Source: Doryteuthis pealeii
Taxonomy: Eukaryota > Mollusca > Cephalopoda > Myopsida > Loliginidae
Assembly (NCBI GenBank): GCA_023376005.1
Contig: CM042176.1
Span: 12,580,694-12,644,693, forward strand
DNA length: 64,000 bases
Direction: 5' to 3'
How positions within the stretch are numbered: the first letter of the stretch is position 1; each line of letters starts with the position of its first letter. A program made the position numbers and the translations under genes. The notes beneath the pieces are model-generated. The model was not told where the DNA came from. It ran no database searches and saw only the letters and a list, made by a program, of their open reading frames with translations. Positions 61,000 through 64,000 of this stretch are shown here, one piece after another.

Positions 61000-62991
61000 T
61001 AGACAAAGCATGAACTGTTGGGTCACCCATTCATCTCTGGGTAGATAACTGAGATTAGGGAAAAGTAAGTTTGCAAAGCGAATAAAATCTAAAAAGATAA
61101 ATAAATAAATAAATAAATATGGCCGGACAAAACATTAAAATCATTTTGTATGTTAAGCTTTCTAAGAAAGGGAATGTTCAACCTAATTTAAGCTACTGGT
61201 TGCTGCTTGTGAAATTTAACATAGAAATACATTTTAAATTCTCCCATGTCTCTCTCTCCTCTCCTAGAGAAACTAAGATTATATAACGAGGATGTAATCA
61301 AGAGATACATAAGTTCATTTCAGATAATGCGCATGCACAATTTTATGCTAGGAATTTTGACAACTAAAGGTGAAAATTACCAGAAACTGACCTTTTGTCA
61401 CATTCAACTCATTTGAAGGGGTTGGGTAAATAACTTGATTAACAATGAAGATAGTCGTAAGTCTGTGGTTGCCATTTCAATCAACCTGATTTATTCCTTA
61501 AAAAATGCAGCACTATGAGAGGGTCATGAGATTTTGTAGACTATTTTTGACAGTGATAAAACACACAAAGTTGATAAGTATAGTTAAATAACTGGAAAAT
61601 CTAGAGACAGGTTGTCACGCCCTCCAAGCATTTAATAATGTGAGGTTAAGGTCTCAAGTTATGACAAAATTAGTACACATTTTTTTCATATACAGGGTGT
61701 GGCAGAAATACCTCCCACTTTTTCAACTATCACCTATATGCAAATAAATATAAATAAATAATAAATTATAAATAAATTATAACTAAATAAATAATAAAAT
61801 AATGAATAATAAATAATAAATAAATAAATAATAAATAAATAAATAATAAATAATAAATAAAATAATAAATGAATAAATAAATAATATAAATAAATAAATA
61901 ATAATAAATAAATAAATAAATAAATTATAAATAAATAAATAAATAAATTATAAATAAATAAATTATAAATAAATAATAAATAATAAATAAATAAATTATA
62001 AATAAATAATAAATAAATAATTATAAATAAATCATAATAAATTATAAATAAATCATAAATAATAAATAAATCATAATAAATTATAAATAAATAATAAATT
62101 ATAAATAAATCATAATAAATTATAAATAAATAATAAATAATAAATTATAAATAAATAATATATATAAATAAATAATTTTTTTCATATACAGGGTGTGGCA
62201 AAAATACCTCCCACTTTTTCAACTATCACCTATATGCAAGGCTGGTGCACACTACTCCCTGAACCTCACAATTAGGGGGAGTAAAGCCTGTTTAGTGGCC
62301 TCAGAAGGATGGATTCCATATATTTTCTATGAATACCATTTTATGAAAATTGCCATATGTAGTAGAGTTTGGTTTGGTTTGGTTTGTTTTACGTTATATC
62401 AACCTCAGTGGGTGATTTAATGCCGATAAAATTTTTGAAATAAATTTGTTCTAAATGAATTCTCAATACTTTTTTTTATATACACATTTTTCTATTTAAC
62501 CCATAGATGAGACCCTAACATATACTACCACTCTGGGTCAGAGTGAACCAGGGAGCAATGGTGATGAAGGGGTGCTCCACATTCCCCAAACCTCCAAAAC
62601 TGAACCTCACCATCAGATAGAGTTTAACGTCATTCCCAGGACAGGGAGACCCTCAGCACCCATACAATAAAAAGGGCAATAGGGTTGGGGCAATCATATA
62701 GATGCTAGGGCTTGGCATGATCAGCCGATTGATTAGAGGGGGGCCTCTCTGACCAACTGACTCCCAGAGTGGAAAAGTTTGTGGATGTTGTTATTGCAGC
62801 GTTGTTCAGGAGCTTCTGTGGAGATACTGATGCCAACTTGTCTTTCTCTTGGACAACAATGGCGTTGAAAGAGGGGAGATCTGCTGCATGGGAAACTATT
62901 ATCTTGTGGCAAAAACAAAAAAAATGATTTGCTTACCTTTATAAACACAACTGTTGGCACGAACTGAACTGAAGTTACTTAAACTTGACAC
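29752..62991 (-). CDS. RNF123/KPC1 E3 ubiquitin ligase, partial gene, 13 exons
   Basis: RNF123 (KPC1) is a cytoplasmic E3 ligase of about 1,300 residues with an N-terminal SPRY domain and a C-terminal RING; in mammals it acts on p27Kip1 and NF-kappa-B p105. Thirteen exons on the minus strand join into 1,218 nt, 406 codons, with no stop. The SPRY part shows [70 protein letters not shown] and [10 protein letters not shown], which match human RNF123 position by position. The next region shows [30 protein letters not shown] and CEHLRNKIE. The upstream exons (start codon and first half of SPRY) lie beyond 64,000. Downstream, the frame leaves exon M at a normal GT donor, but the sequence folds back into the mirror copy, so the RING exons are missing. 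Eleven introns or intron ends are GT-AG; two introns are U12-type AT-AC. Introns are packed with repeats. Identification is by recalled homology, not a search. Confidence 0.93.
30018..30331 (+). repeat. Dispersed repeat family G, LTR-like
   Basis: Full 314-bp copy; a second copy in the same orientation is at 28,818-29,107. Exon M and repeat C lie between them, so they are not the two LTRs of one element unless it is a very complex insertion. Confidence 0.6.
30347..30373 (-). mobile_element. Helitron 3' terminus
   Basis: Minus-strand CACCCGGAGGGTG hairpin followed by CTAG and T. Mirror of 27,081-27,107. Confidence 0.6.
31056..31149 (-). CDS. RNF123 exon L
   Basis: 94 nt, acceptor CTCTCTTCAG, donor GTAATA. 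Encodes [20 protein letters not shown] and then [11 protein letters not shown]; matches the acidic region and RCQRLRKRIE-like helix of the human protein. Ends in phase 1, completed by exon M. Confidence 0.93.
34301..34403 (-). CDS. RNF123 exon K (after a U12-type intron)
   Basis: 103 nt. The upstream boundary is an AC acceptor (GACATAC|A) nine bases after the branch motif TTCCTTAAT. With it, the exon reads [19 protein letters not shown] and then [15 protein letters not shown]. Using the only nearby AG would drop six conserved residues and break the phase. Donor GTAAGC. Confidence 0.9.
34535..34775. repeat. Inverted-repeat MITE
   Basis: Cleaner copy of 22,538-22,775, with 95-bp arms around TAATCCCTAACCTTAACCCC. 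Confidence 0.85.
35100..35155. repeat. (CA)n(TA)n microsatellite
   Basis: ACACACAC followed by TA repeats for over 50 bp. The left-arm mirror (22,155-22,215) has a shorter and interrupted TA run. Confidence 0.9.
35323..35382 (-). ncRNA. Hammerhead ribozyme, complete consensus
   Basis: Same 60-nt motif as 21,929-21,988 on the opposite strand: CTGATGA core, GAC/GTC stem II, GAA, loopless ATGT/ACAT stem III, two-part stem I with an internal loop. It lies next to a (TA)n run and the AGTCGAAATGTACATTCAGG-type terminus found in Penelope-like elements. Confidence 0.85.
35725..36122. repeat. 31-bp minisatellite
   Basis: About twelve units of GATTGCACAGATACTACACT-GATCCTCGGCT. Located inside the U12-type intron of RNF123. 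Confidence 0.93.
36272..36345 (-). CDS. RNF123 exon J (before a U12-type intron)
   Basis: 74 nt, acceptor TTACTTGCAG. Encodes [20 protein letters not shown] and then LSNV plus two bases. Matches LRLTIAILRH...LLSNVLF of the human protein. Followed by ATATCCTT. Confidence 0.92.
36460..37360. repeat. (GA)n-containing satellite
   Basis: Alternating GAGAGA runs (up to about 55 bp at 36,640 and 36,785) and ATAATAAAAACTTTACTCAT / AAAAACGTTACATTATTATT segments. Part of an RNF123 intron. Confidence 0.9.
37392..37618. repeat. Small inverted-repeat element, transposon-like ends
   Basis: Mirror of 19,452-19,700; ends AAAGGGTGTCTATAAAATCC and TTGCAAACCCTGTA-like. Confidence 0.4.
37680..38035. repeat. 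Purine-rich low-complexity tract
   Basis: GAAA/GGAA repeats for about 350 bp; mirror of 19,020-19,385. Confidence 0.95.
38040..38275 (-). repeat. Dispersed repeat family E
   Basis: Best-preserved copy. On the minus strand: CACGTGTACGGGTTAGGCCC, GCTCATGGGTGGCGGGGTGC, GCAATAAATCCATCCCTGCC, AAGGAGGCAGGTGTTGCC and CCCCCTGGGATCAACG. Confidence 0.85.
38394..38486 (-). CDS. RNF123 exon I
   Basis: 93 nt, acceptor CTTTGATAG, donor GTAAGT. Encodes [20 protein letters not shown] and then [11 protein letters not shown]; matches the human segment with CLKQLMMSLLRLYRFSP. Phase 0 at both ends. Confidence 0.94.
38560..38890 (-). repeat. Dispersed repeat families A/H
   Basis: Minus strand: GTTCCGCCTCAATGATTG, AAGTAATGTATTAGCC, AGGTGGGGAATTAGC and AGCTATGGATGAATAAAAGG. 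Mirror of 18,180-18,530. Confidence 0.6.
39130..39440 (+). pseudogene. LINE ORF C-terminal tail with zinc finger
   Basis: An open frame (39,187-39,438) gives [17 protein letters not shown], a basic helix [20 protein letters not shown] and the C-terminal finger [19 protein letters not shown]. This C-x2-C ... H-x4-C finger after a basic helix is the usual end of RTE/Jockey-like reverse-transcriptase proteins. Only the tail is present, as expected from... the end of a LINE; no upstream reverse transcriptase is seen. Plus strand, inside an intron of minus-strand RNF123. Mirror at 17,620-17,960. Confidence 0.75.
39590..39800 (-). mobile_element. SINE family A head fragment
   Basis: Minus strand: GAAGGCATGTGGTGTAATGG (A-box-like) and GATGAGTTCAAATCC (B-box-like), then TTTGCATTTCACTTAGCGCT. 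tRNA-derived promoter of SINE A. Mirror at 17,280-17,420. Confidence 0.6.
39950..40900. other. AT-rich intronic DNA with Helitron-like remains
   Basis: Contains AAACTGCC...TATATATGTATAGATAGA near 40,830 (Helitron 5' landmark, minus strand) and several CAGAAGTTTTGCTTATTAAT-type duplications. No gene. Confidence 0.45.
40925..41264 (-). mobile_element. Non-autonomous Helitron, 340 bp
   Basis: On the minus strand it starts TC after a host A (CA|TCTATAC) with AAAGGGCAGTTGTGTGTAG. It ends with GGCAATGCC, twelve bases and CTAG followed by host T. TC...CTAG ends with A/T insertion and a subterminal hairpin are the Helitron hallmarks. No Rep/helicase inside. Confidence 0.75.
41306..41431 (-). CDS. 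RNF123 exon H
   Basis: 126 nt, acceptor TTATTTCAG, donor GTAAAA. Encodes [19 protein letters not shown] and later [12 protein letters not shown]; matches RKVYLVEAVLMSFLL...LLDLLWLFM of the human protein. Phase 0 both ends. Confidence 0.94.
41540..41950 (-). mobile_element. SINE family A body and repeat H
   Basis: Minus strand: GCGCTAATACCCTTGGAAAA, ATGAATCCAACTCTCCCTCC, GGGCTCTTTAACCTTGGTTA and GAGAAGGAAAACTCTGAATC, ending GCGGAGGGGTTGGTAAA. The preceding H block is CTCGTCAATGATTG. Confidence 0.65.
42160..42470. repeat. Inverted pair around an AT-rich hairpin plus SINE A tail
   Basis: GCTTTGTCTGAACCAGATATG and CATATCTGGTTCAGACAAAGC form a short hairpin at 42,280-42,325. It is followed by a SINE A tail to GAGGGGTTGGTAAAT at 42,458. 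Mirror at 14,560-14,760. Confidence 0.65.
42627..42755 (-). CDS. RNF123 exon G
   Basis: 129 nt, acceptor TTTTCTTAG, donor GTAAGT. Encodes [20 protein letters not shown] and then [17 protein letters not shown]; matches QPTVLLTLAHIFHHFAPLL of the human protein. Outermost exon inside the palindrome. Confidence 0.94.
42790..43500. repeat. Tandem repeat, about 85-90 bp unit
   Basis: Clean units of CACTATTTCTCTGAATTTTT, GAGATGAGGCTTGATAATTG and TACTCATCTTTATTGTTATC. Around 43,200 an inverted junction (CTTTTGTCCTCATCTTCATT against its complement) flips the orientation of the array. Confidence 0.8.
43635..43832 (+). repeat. Dispersed repeat family C, 5' part
   Basis: GTTTGGTTTGTTTTACGGC to GATGAAGGGGTGCTCCAC. 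It stops abruptly at the outer boundary of the inverted repeat and at the start of a mariner fragment. Confidence 0.85.
43836..44165 (+). pseudogene. Internally deleted mariner transposase
   Basis: The frame after 43,838 reads [18 protein letters not shown] and [11 protein letters not shown], the N-terminal helix-turn-helix region of mariner transposases, with a stop after MDV. Farther on, [19 protein letters not shown] is the C-terminal end (GIQKLP...DRNGDY-type). The catalytic core is missing. A different mariner lineage from the one at 2,620. Confidence 0.75.
44318..44470 (+). repeat. Dispersed repeat family C, fragment
   Basis: TTTAACCCATAGATGGGACC to CACCATTAGATGCAGTTTAA. Confidence 0.8.
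44474..44720 (-). mobile_element. SINE family B
   Basis: On the minus strand: a head with TTTAGCTCAGTTGGTAGAGC (A box), ACAAGGTTCCTAGTTTGATAC (B box), the family body and a CAACTTTACTTTACT tail. Confidence 0.85.
44984..45016 (+). ncRNA. Hammerhead-like motif, minimal
   Basis: Stem I ATGC/GCAT, core CTGAAGA (N7 = A is allowed), AGATCT in place of stem II, GAA, loopless stem III ACACGTGT, cleavage base C. Stem II is too short to form a normal helix, so activity is doubtful. Confidence 0.5.
45146..45260 (-). CDS. RNF123 exon F (after a U12-type intron)
   Basis: 115 nt. The AC acceptor (GGTCAC|ATATCAAG) lies eleven bases after the branch A of TTCCTTAAC. Encodes [20 protein letters not shown] and then [18 protein letters not shown]. 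Donor GTAAGT. Matches [14 protein letters not shown] of the human protein once the AT-AC boundary is used. Confidence 0.93.
45690..45941 (+). pseudogene. LINE ORF C-terminal fragment
   Basis: An 82-codon frame starting [20 protein letters not shown], then [19 protein letters not shown] and DQINWRK. This RWAGHV...LPK...KR..D..K..L motif series is the connection/C-terminal domain of RTE/Jockey-type reverse-transcriptase proteins. It is followed directly by (TAA)n repeats, consistent with a 3' LINE end. Truncated at the 5' side. Confidence 0.85.
45942..46176. repeat. Palindromic (TAA)n/(TTA)n array
   Basis: Five or six repeats of TTATTATTAATTAACTAGTA followed by (ATA)n. Each unit is nearly self-complementary (TTAATTAA centre). 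It follows the LINE tail. Confidence 0.9.
46265..46671 (+). mobile_element. Non-autonomous Helitron, copy 1 (407 bp)
   Basis: Starts TC after A (AA|TCTTTC). Ends with the perfect hairpin CGCCCGGAGGGCG (46,642-46,654), a T-rich stretch, CTAG and host T. Contains GGAGATTCGCTTCCGGTTTT. No coding capacity. Confidence 0.75.
46843..47249 (+). mobile_element. Non-autonomous Helitron, copy 2 (407 bp)
   Basis: Same family and same length as copy 1, 171 bp downstream. Starts TC after A (AA|TCTATTATTAATGG) and ends GCTAG|T. Its subterminal hairpin has decayed (CGCCCGTAGGTTG). Confidence 0.75.
47284..47540 (-). mobile_element. SINE family B
   Basis: Minus strand: TTAGCTCAATCGGTAGAGC, CGCAAGGTTCCTGGTTCGAT, GATAGACTCCCTTGCTGTCT and CAACTTTACTTTTTTT tail. 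Confidence 0.88.
47635..47885 (-). mobile_element. SINE family B, feeding a satellite
   Basis: Minus strand copy with body and tail (GGTGATAGACTCCCTCGCTG, CCAAATTAACTTTTTTAAC). Its head is cut at TCAGTCGGTAGAGC and passes into the tandem array. Confidence 0.85.
47780..48395. repeat. 166-bp satellite made of SINE head plus unique DNA
   Basis: The unit starts at 47,783, 47,949, 48,115 and 48,281. Each holds about 100 bp of SINE B head and body (CAGATTACCAATCTGTGCTA to GTGCTCTACCGACTGA) plus about 65 bp of AAAATCCTAAAATTTTCAAA, TGTTTTTATTTGATTTCC and AAATACCGAAGGAATGG. The first three units are nearly identical; the fourth is diverged. Open frames through it simply repeat. Confidence 0.95.
48489..48614 (-). 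CDS. RNF123 exon E (SPRY), before a U12-type intron
   Basis: 126 nt, acceptor CCCGTTTTCAG. Encodes [38 protein letters not shown] and TPL; the SPRY core of RNF123 (human: GMAYFPAISLSFKES, NFGSRPLRYP). Followed by ATATCCTT. The 65-bp unique part of the adjacent satellite resembles the sequence just downstream (AAAATCCTATAATTTTCAAA). Confidence 0.95.
48672..48922 (-). mobile_element. SINE family B
   Basis: Minus strand: GGGTTAGCTCAGTCAGTAGAGC-type head, CACAAGATTCCTAGTTCAAT, GGGGATAGACTCCCTCGC and ACTTTACTTTTATATG tail. Confidence 0.9.
48985..49650. repeat. Inverted repeat with about 140-bp arms
   Basis: ATAAGAGCTTTAAAAAGACC-type arms: 48,990-49,125 is the complement of 49,517-49,650. Both end in GAGTAGCTAGCTAACTAG and TCAATC-TTGCTCAACAGAG. 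The 390 bp between includes CTCAACAGAG motifs but no gene. Confidence 0.85.
49688..49935 (+). pseudogene. LINE ORF C-terminal tail
   Basis: [19 protein letters not shown], then [13 protein letters not shown] and TFTCKIGG followed by a stop and [10 protein letters not shown]. This is the W..LAQDR..WR, basic helix and F.C..C...C...IGL.SH pattern of LINE C termini with the finger damaged. Confidence 0.7.
49999..50225. repeat. Long (TA)n tracts
   Basis: TA runs at 49,999-50,041 and 50,188-50,222 with spacer ATAATCTCTACAGATCATTG. More TA runs follow at 50,508, 50,813 and 50,897. Confidence 0.95.
50256..50386 (-). repeat. Near-perfect hairpin element enclosing a hammerhead
   Basis: Arms AAGGTTTTACATATCTATTT and ATTAGGTGACAAAG are exactly complementary to CTTTGTCACCTAATAAATAG and ATATGTAAAACCTT. 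About 70 bp in the middle contains the hammerhead at 50,290-50,344. Confidence 0.9.
50290..50344 (-). ncRNA. Hammerhead ribozyme, near-complete
   Basis: Minus strand: stem I CAC/GTG extending imperfectly to ACATC-TTCAC / GTGAATGT, core CTGATGA, stem II TGC/GCA with ATC loop, GAA, stem III ACCA/TGGT with ATA loop, cleavage base C. All conserved core bases are present. The base pair next to the core in stem II is T-T instead of G-C, which may weaken it. Confidence 0.75.
50545..50642. repeat. Hairpin element, hammerhead lost
   Basis: Arms TATCAATAAAGGAAGGAAGA, ACTCAACACCG and their complement. The middle on the minus strand has CGAAATAAATTTATTATGG, a GAA-stem III-like remnant, but CTGANGA is replaced. 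Confidence 0.8.
51082..51149 (-). CDS. RNF123 exon D (SPRY)
   Basis: 68 nt, acceptor TTTAATTGCAG, donor GTACGT. Encodes [19 protein letters not shown] and then TFF; matches [21 protein letters not shown] of the human protein. Phase 0 in, phase 2 out (CG|A). Confidence 0.94.
51640..52200 (+). repeat. Dispersed repeat family C
   Basis: Complete copy with GGTTTGTGGCATATCTACCT, CCACTCCGGGTCAGAGTGGA, GGTGCTAGGGCTTGACGTGA, CTATCCTTAAGCATCATGGG and CCATCCAACAGGGCAGG. Lies in the RNF123 intron, opposite strand. Confidence 0.9.
52280..52525. repeat. Inverted-repeat MITE with telomere-like motif
   Basis: Arms TTGAGTAACATGATTGACCC-AGAAAAAACAGAACC and their complement ending TATTATGTTACTCAA. A second inverted pair is TTTTCCCATTAAACTAA and TTAGTTTAATGGGAAAA, next to GGTTAGGGTTAGGGTTTAGG. 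Related to 56,120-56,320. Confidence 0.8.
52917..53126 (+). pseudogene. LINE fragment, first copy of a 210-bp duplication
   Basis: YGYTTWTL and EKKQD, then a frame break. Nearly identical to 53,413-53,622. Protein motif of the reverse-transcriptase C-terminal region (YG.ETWTL). Confidence 0.8.
53413..53845 (+). pseudogene. LINE ORF C-terminal fragment
   Basis: 53,559-53,831 reads [45 protein letters not shown] and, after a frame change, NPCCQH. This matches the widespread LINE motif W(R)[15 protein letters not shown]...[19 protein letters not shown]. Partial, with frame changes. Preceded by the duplicated 210-bp segment. Confidence 0.85.
53990..54110 (+). pseudogene. Penelope-like ORF fragment
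   Basis: [20 protein letters not shown], then [13 protein letters not shown]. Aligns with the 3' part of the fragment at 340-682 (LLKPIYNKNLHCLCETAVIAN). Confidence 0.7.
54130..55300. other. AT-rich intron with two palindromes
   Basis: 54,369-54,409 is a near-perfect GC-rich palindrome (CATGTCACTCCCCTTCACTG and complement). 54,471-54,535 is ACTTTTTGATGA-(TA)n-TCATCAAAAAGT. Otherwise AT-rich with a (CA)n run at 54,643. No gene recognised. Confidence 0.7.
55305..55872. repeat. Fold-back element, about 100-bp arms
   Basis: ACCAAGTATCCAATAGGCAC, CCCAAATCATCAACTTAATG and CATCACCGGTAACTTCGA are repeated as complement at 55,780-55,860. The 370-bp middle has repeated TTATTTAAATAAACATAA motifs and no coding potential. 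Confidence 0.85.
56120..56320. repeat. Inverted-repeat MITE
   Basis: AATAACTCCAACCTAAAAAA-GGGGAACCACTCTGA and complement (TCAGAGTGGTTCCCC...TAGGTTGGAGTTAT). The middle contains AGGGTTAGGGTTAGTTTAAT and GGGAAAATAA, shared with 52,280-52,525. Confidence 0.85.
56402..56488 (-). CDS. RNF123 exon C (SPRY)
   Basis: 87 nt, acceptor TGTTTTTCAG, donor GTATTT. Encodes [20 protein letters not shown] and then NVKTQRYGE; the most diagnostic RNF123 segment (human [20 protein letters not shown]). Phase 0 both ends. Confidence 0.96.
56860..57330 (-). repeat. Dispersed repeat family C
   Basis: Reverse copy: CATAGATGGGACCCTGACAG, GTAATGGCGATAAAGGGGTA, GTGCTAGGTCTTTACATGAC and GCCAACAGGTGGCTCCATTG, with a C-rich run at 56,920. 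Confidence 0.85.
57670..57905 (-). mobile_element. SINE family B
   Basis: Minus strand: TTGGTAGAGTATCTGCC, CACAAGGTCTCAGGTTCAAT, body and GAATCCCTGGCTGCC. Confidence 0.8.
57905..58470 (+). mobile_element. SINE family A, split by a SINE B insertion
   Basis: The head GTGGTGTAATGGTTAGATTC (A box) and CCGAGTTCAAATCCTGGAC (B box) mark a tRNA-derived promoter. The body reads ACATAGCGCTAATAC and resumes after the insertion with TCTCCCTCCAGCTATGG, GGCTCTTTAACCTTGGTTAG, ending GAGGAGGGGTTGGTAAAT. Family A is scattered through the window, and this is the only copy with head and tail. Confidence 0.85.
58016..58277 (+). mobile_element. SINE family B, full length with target duplication
   Basis: Head GGTTAGCTCAGTCGGTAGAG (A box), ACCACAAGGTTCCTAGTTCG (B box region), body, then GTTGACTTTAC and a T10 tail. 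Flanked by 12-bp repeats TAATACTTTTAG (58,004-58,015) and TAATACTCTTAG (58,278-58,289), one mismatch. Inserted into SINE A. Resembles tRNA-Lys-type cephalopod SINEs, from memory only. Confidence 0.93.
58525..58610 (-). CDS. RNF123 exon B (SPRY)
   Basis: 86 nt, acceptor TTTCTTTCAG, donor GTAAGA. Encodes [20 protein letters not shown] and then INCQFSQE; matches [20 protein letters not shown] of the human protein. Phase 1 in, phase 0 out. Confidence 0.96.
58661..59176 (-). mobile_element. Non-autonomous Helitron, 516 bp
   Basis: Minus strand starts TC after A (AT|A TCTATATA) with AAGAAAGTTTGGTGTGTACG. Ends GTCC-GGTTAT-GGAC hairpin region, AGGTACTTTTG and CTAG|T. No Rep/helicase. Confidence 0.6.
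59284..59335. repeat. (TA)n microsatellite
   Basis: About 50 bp of TA dinucleotide; another at 59,140-59,174. Confidence 0.97.
59550..59980 (-). repeat. Penelope-terminus-like piece and tandem repeat C 5' ends
   Basis: 59,555-59,650 (plus) reads AATACCTGAAGCAGGCTGGA, AAAACATTGTACAGATAACA and ATAAAGATGAGGACAATAGT, as in 23,820-25,560. 59,695-59,970 holds three tandem copies of CATCTTTGGCATAAAATGAC-CCAA-AGGGTTGACATGCC, a variant of the repeat C 5' end in reverse. Confidence 0.6.
60462..60508 (-). ncRNA. Hammerhead motif, core mutated
   Basis: Minus strand: GCC, core CTAAAGA (the invariant G is A), stem II ATCTA/TAGAT, GAA, stem III ACACTG/CAGCGT, C, GAC. The core change should inactivate it. 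Confidence 0.6.
60827..60863 (+). ncRNA. Hammerhead ribozyme, loopless palindromic stem III
   Basis: Stem I GCC/GGC, core CTGAAGA, stem II ATCTA/TAGAT, GAA, stem III ACACTG/CAGTGT with no loop, cleavage base C. The pair next to the core in stem II is T-T. A perfect palindromic stem III suggests dimer action. Confidence 0.7.
61690..62240. repeat. (TAAA)n array between two copies of a 55-bp sequence
   Basis: ATACAGGGTGTGGCA-AAATACC and TTTTTCAACTATCACCTATA occur at 61,692-61,745 and 62,186-62,240. About 440 bp of AATAAATAAATA with TTATAA variants lies between. CAGGGTGTGGCA is similar to mariner-class tips. Confidence 0.88.
62370..62765 (+). repeat. Dispersed repeat family C, 5' two thirds
   Basis: GGTTTGTTTTACGTTATATC, CCATAGATGAGACCCTAACA, CCACTCTGGGTCAGAGTGAA and GATGCTAGGGCTTGGCATGA. 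Ends near 62,750 in front of RNF123 exon A. Confidence 0.88.
62937..62991 (-). CDS. RNF123 exon A (first in this window)
   Basis: 55 nt, acceptor TTTTATCTTCAG, donor GTAAGC. Encodes [18 protein letters not shown]; matches [20 protein letters not shown] of the human protein. Enters in phase 0; earlier exons are outside the window. Confidence 0.9.
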
Positions 62992-63056
62992 CTGAAGATA
63001 AAAGAAATATTTTATTTATTAGAAATTTTACAGGTAAATTGAATATGAAGAGGGAG

Positions 63057-63102
<46 letters not shown>

Positions 63103-63159
63103 AATATATCAAGAAAAAGGAAAAAACACAGGTTAAATGGGTTAAGTGGTGAGTTTATT

Positions 63160-63203
63160 GGCCGACGCTGCAGTGTTTCGATCTATTAAATAGATCATCT
63201 GTC
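63160..63203 (-). ncRNA. Hammerhead remnant
   Basis: Minus strand keeps stem II GATCTA/TAGATC, GAA, stem III ACACTG/CAGCGT and CGGC. The core CTGANGA has become GACAGA. Confidence 0.55.
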
Positions 63204-63462
63204 GTTTATCGCTACAGAAAAAAAAAAAAAAAAATTTATACACACACACACACACTACCACATACCTAAAAAATGCACAATGTTTCCTTCAATACACACA
63301 CTAACAGCGCTACATACTCACACCTTAAAATAGAATATTTGATGTCATATTTCAAAACCGTCTCCTTTTTTCAAACTTCAGAAAAAAATTTTAAACAGAC
63401 TGAATAAGAAGGATTACCACTCACTTTTTCTCATCATTCTGTGATATATAATTTCTTCTTAT

Positions 63463-63509
63463 GCCCTGAAGATGATCTATTTAATAGATCGAAACACTGC
63501 AGCGTCGGC
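63463..63509 (+). ncRNA. Hammerhead ribozyme, near-complete
   Basis: Stem I GCC/GGC, core CTGAAGA, a bulged T, stem II GATCTA/TAGATC, GAA, stem III ACACTG/CAGCGT without loop (one G-T type mismatch), cleavage base C. Confidence 0.7.
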
Positions 63510-63879
63510 CAATAAACTCACCACTTAACCCATTTAAACCTGTGTTTTTCATTTTTCTTGATATATTACATACCGTCGGATTTACTTCCTCTCTTTACAT
63601 ATATATATATATATATATATATATACTTATACTTTTTTTTTGGGGGGGGGGTACCAAGTAATTTGGTATTAGGATGATTCTAAGCTGGTTCTTTCTTCCA
63701 ACGGTACGGTGTTGAAAAGTTCAGGTCCGATTTGAGAGCTCAATGCTTAATTTTTATAAACAGAGCAAAGTAATGTTTGTTTATTGATTTTAATGGCATA
63801 TCAACCTGTCTGGGGTTATGTCATGCCTAACAGTTAGGAAGTTATACATATCGTGTATTTATATTTATACTTTTAGTAA

Positions 63880-64000
63880 GTGGTAATTAGTAATTTTTTT
63901 AGTAAGTGGTAATTAGTAATTTTTAGTAAGTGGTAATTAGTAATTTTTTGTAAGTGGTAATTAGTAATTTTTTTAGTAAGTGTAATTAGTAATTTTTTTT
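63880..64000. repeat. 26-bp minisatellite at the window edge
   Basis: Five copies of TAGTAAGTGGTAATTAGTAA-TTTTTT, with length variation in the T run; continues past the end. Confidence 0.93.

Larger units (their letters stand above)
63099..63572. mobile_element. Fold-back element with hammerheads, second copy
   Basis: Arms start TGTAATATATCAAGAAAAAG and end with the complement at 63,572. The left arm is shortened after its hammerhead. Preceded by a (TA)n run and followed by CCGTCGGATTTACTTCCTCT, also present after 60,926. Confidence 0.82.

Overview
This looks like animal nuclear DNA, probably from a mollusc and most likely a coleoid cephalopod. It is AT-rich and has one vertebrate-style gene with small exons and huge introns. 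Retroelements fill the rest: tRNA-derived SINEs, Penelope-like elements with hammerhead ribozymes, LINE tails, mariners, Helitrons and long (TA)n tracts. No bacterial gene, operon, rRNA or CRISPR array is visible. The taxonomic call is inference from repeat style.

The only host gene I recognise is RNF123 (KPC1, a SPRY/RING ubiquitin ligase) on the minus strand. Thirteen exons from 62,991 down to 29,752 splice into one open frame of 1,218 nt (406 codons). They cover the second half of the SPRY domain and the conserved region after it. The first exons lie beyond 64,000, and the 3' exons with the RING finger are absent. Eleven exons are joined or bounded by GT-AG sites. Two introns (45,261-48,488 and 34,404-36,271) only make sense as U12-type AT-AC introns, with ATATCCTT donors, TTCCTTAAY branch sites and AC acceptors.

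The window is dominated by a giant inverted repeat. The left arm is 13,157-28,692 and the right arm 28,760-43,832, separated by about 68 bp. The right arm holds seven intact RNF123 exons. The left arm holds their mirror image on the plus strand, mostly broken by one- or two-base indels. Upstream, 24-1,717 is repeated in direct orientation, with the same kind of noise, at 11,413-13,147. The pattern suggests a fold-back read or assembly artefact with a poorly corrected left arm, but a genuine inverted duplication is not excluded. Features listed in one arm have a mirror copy in the other.

Layout: 1-1,720 Penelope-like tail and hairpin MITEs; 2,620-3,865 decayed mariner; 4,300-11,130 SINE/LINE fragments and unassigned AT-rich DNA; 11,413-13,147 second copy of the first block; 13,157-43,832 palindrome; 43,836-49,930 mariner remnant, LINE tails, twin Helitrons and SINEs with a SINE-derived satellite; 50,000-57,900 RNF123 introns with hairpins, LINE and inverted-repeat elements; 57,900-64,000 nested SINEs, a Helitron, a TAAA microsatellite and two fold-back elements whose terminal inverted repeats carry hammerhead motifs.

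The most interesting signals are the hammerhead ribozymes in Penelope-type termini and fold-back elements, the two AT-AC introns in one gene, the SINE-derived 166-bp satellite and the palindrome itself.
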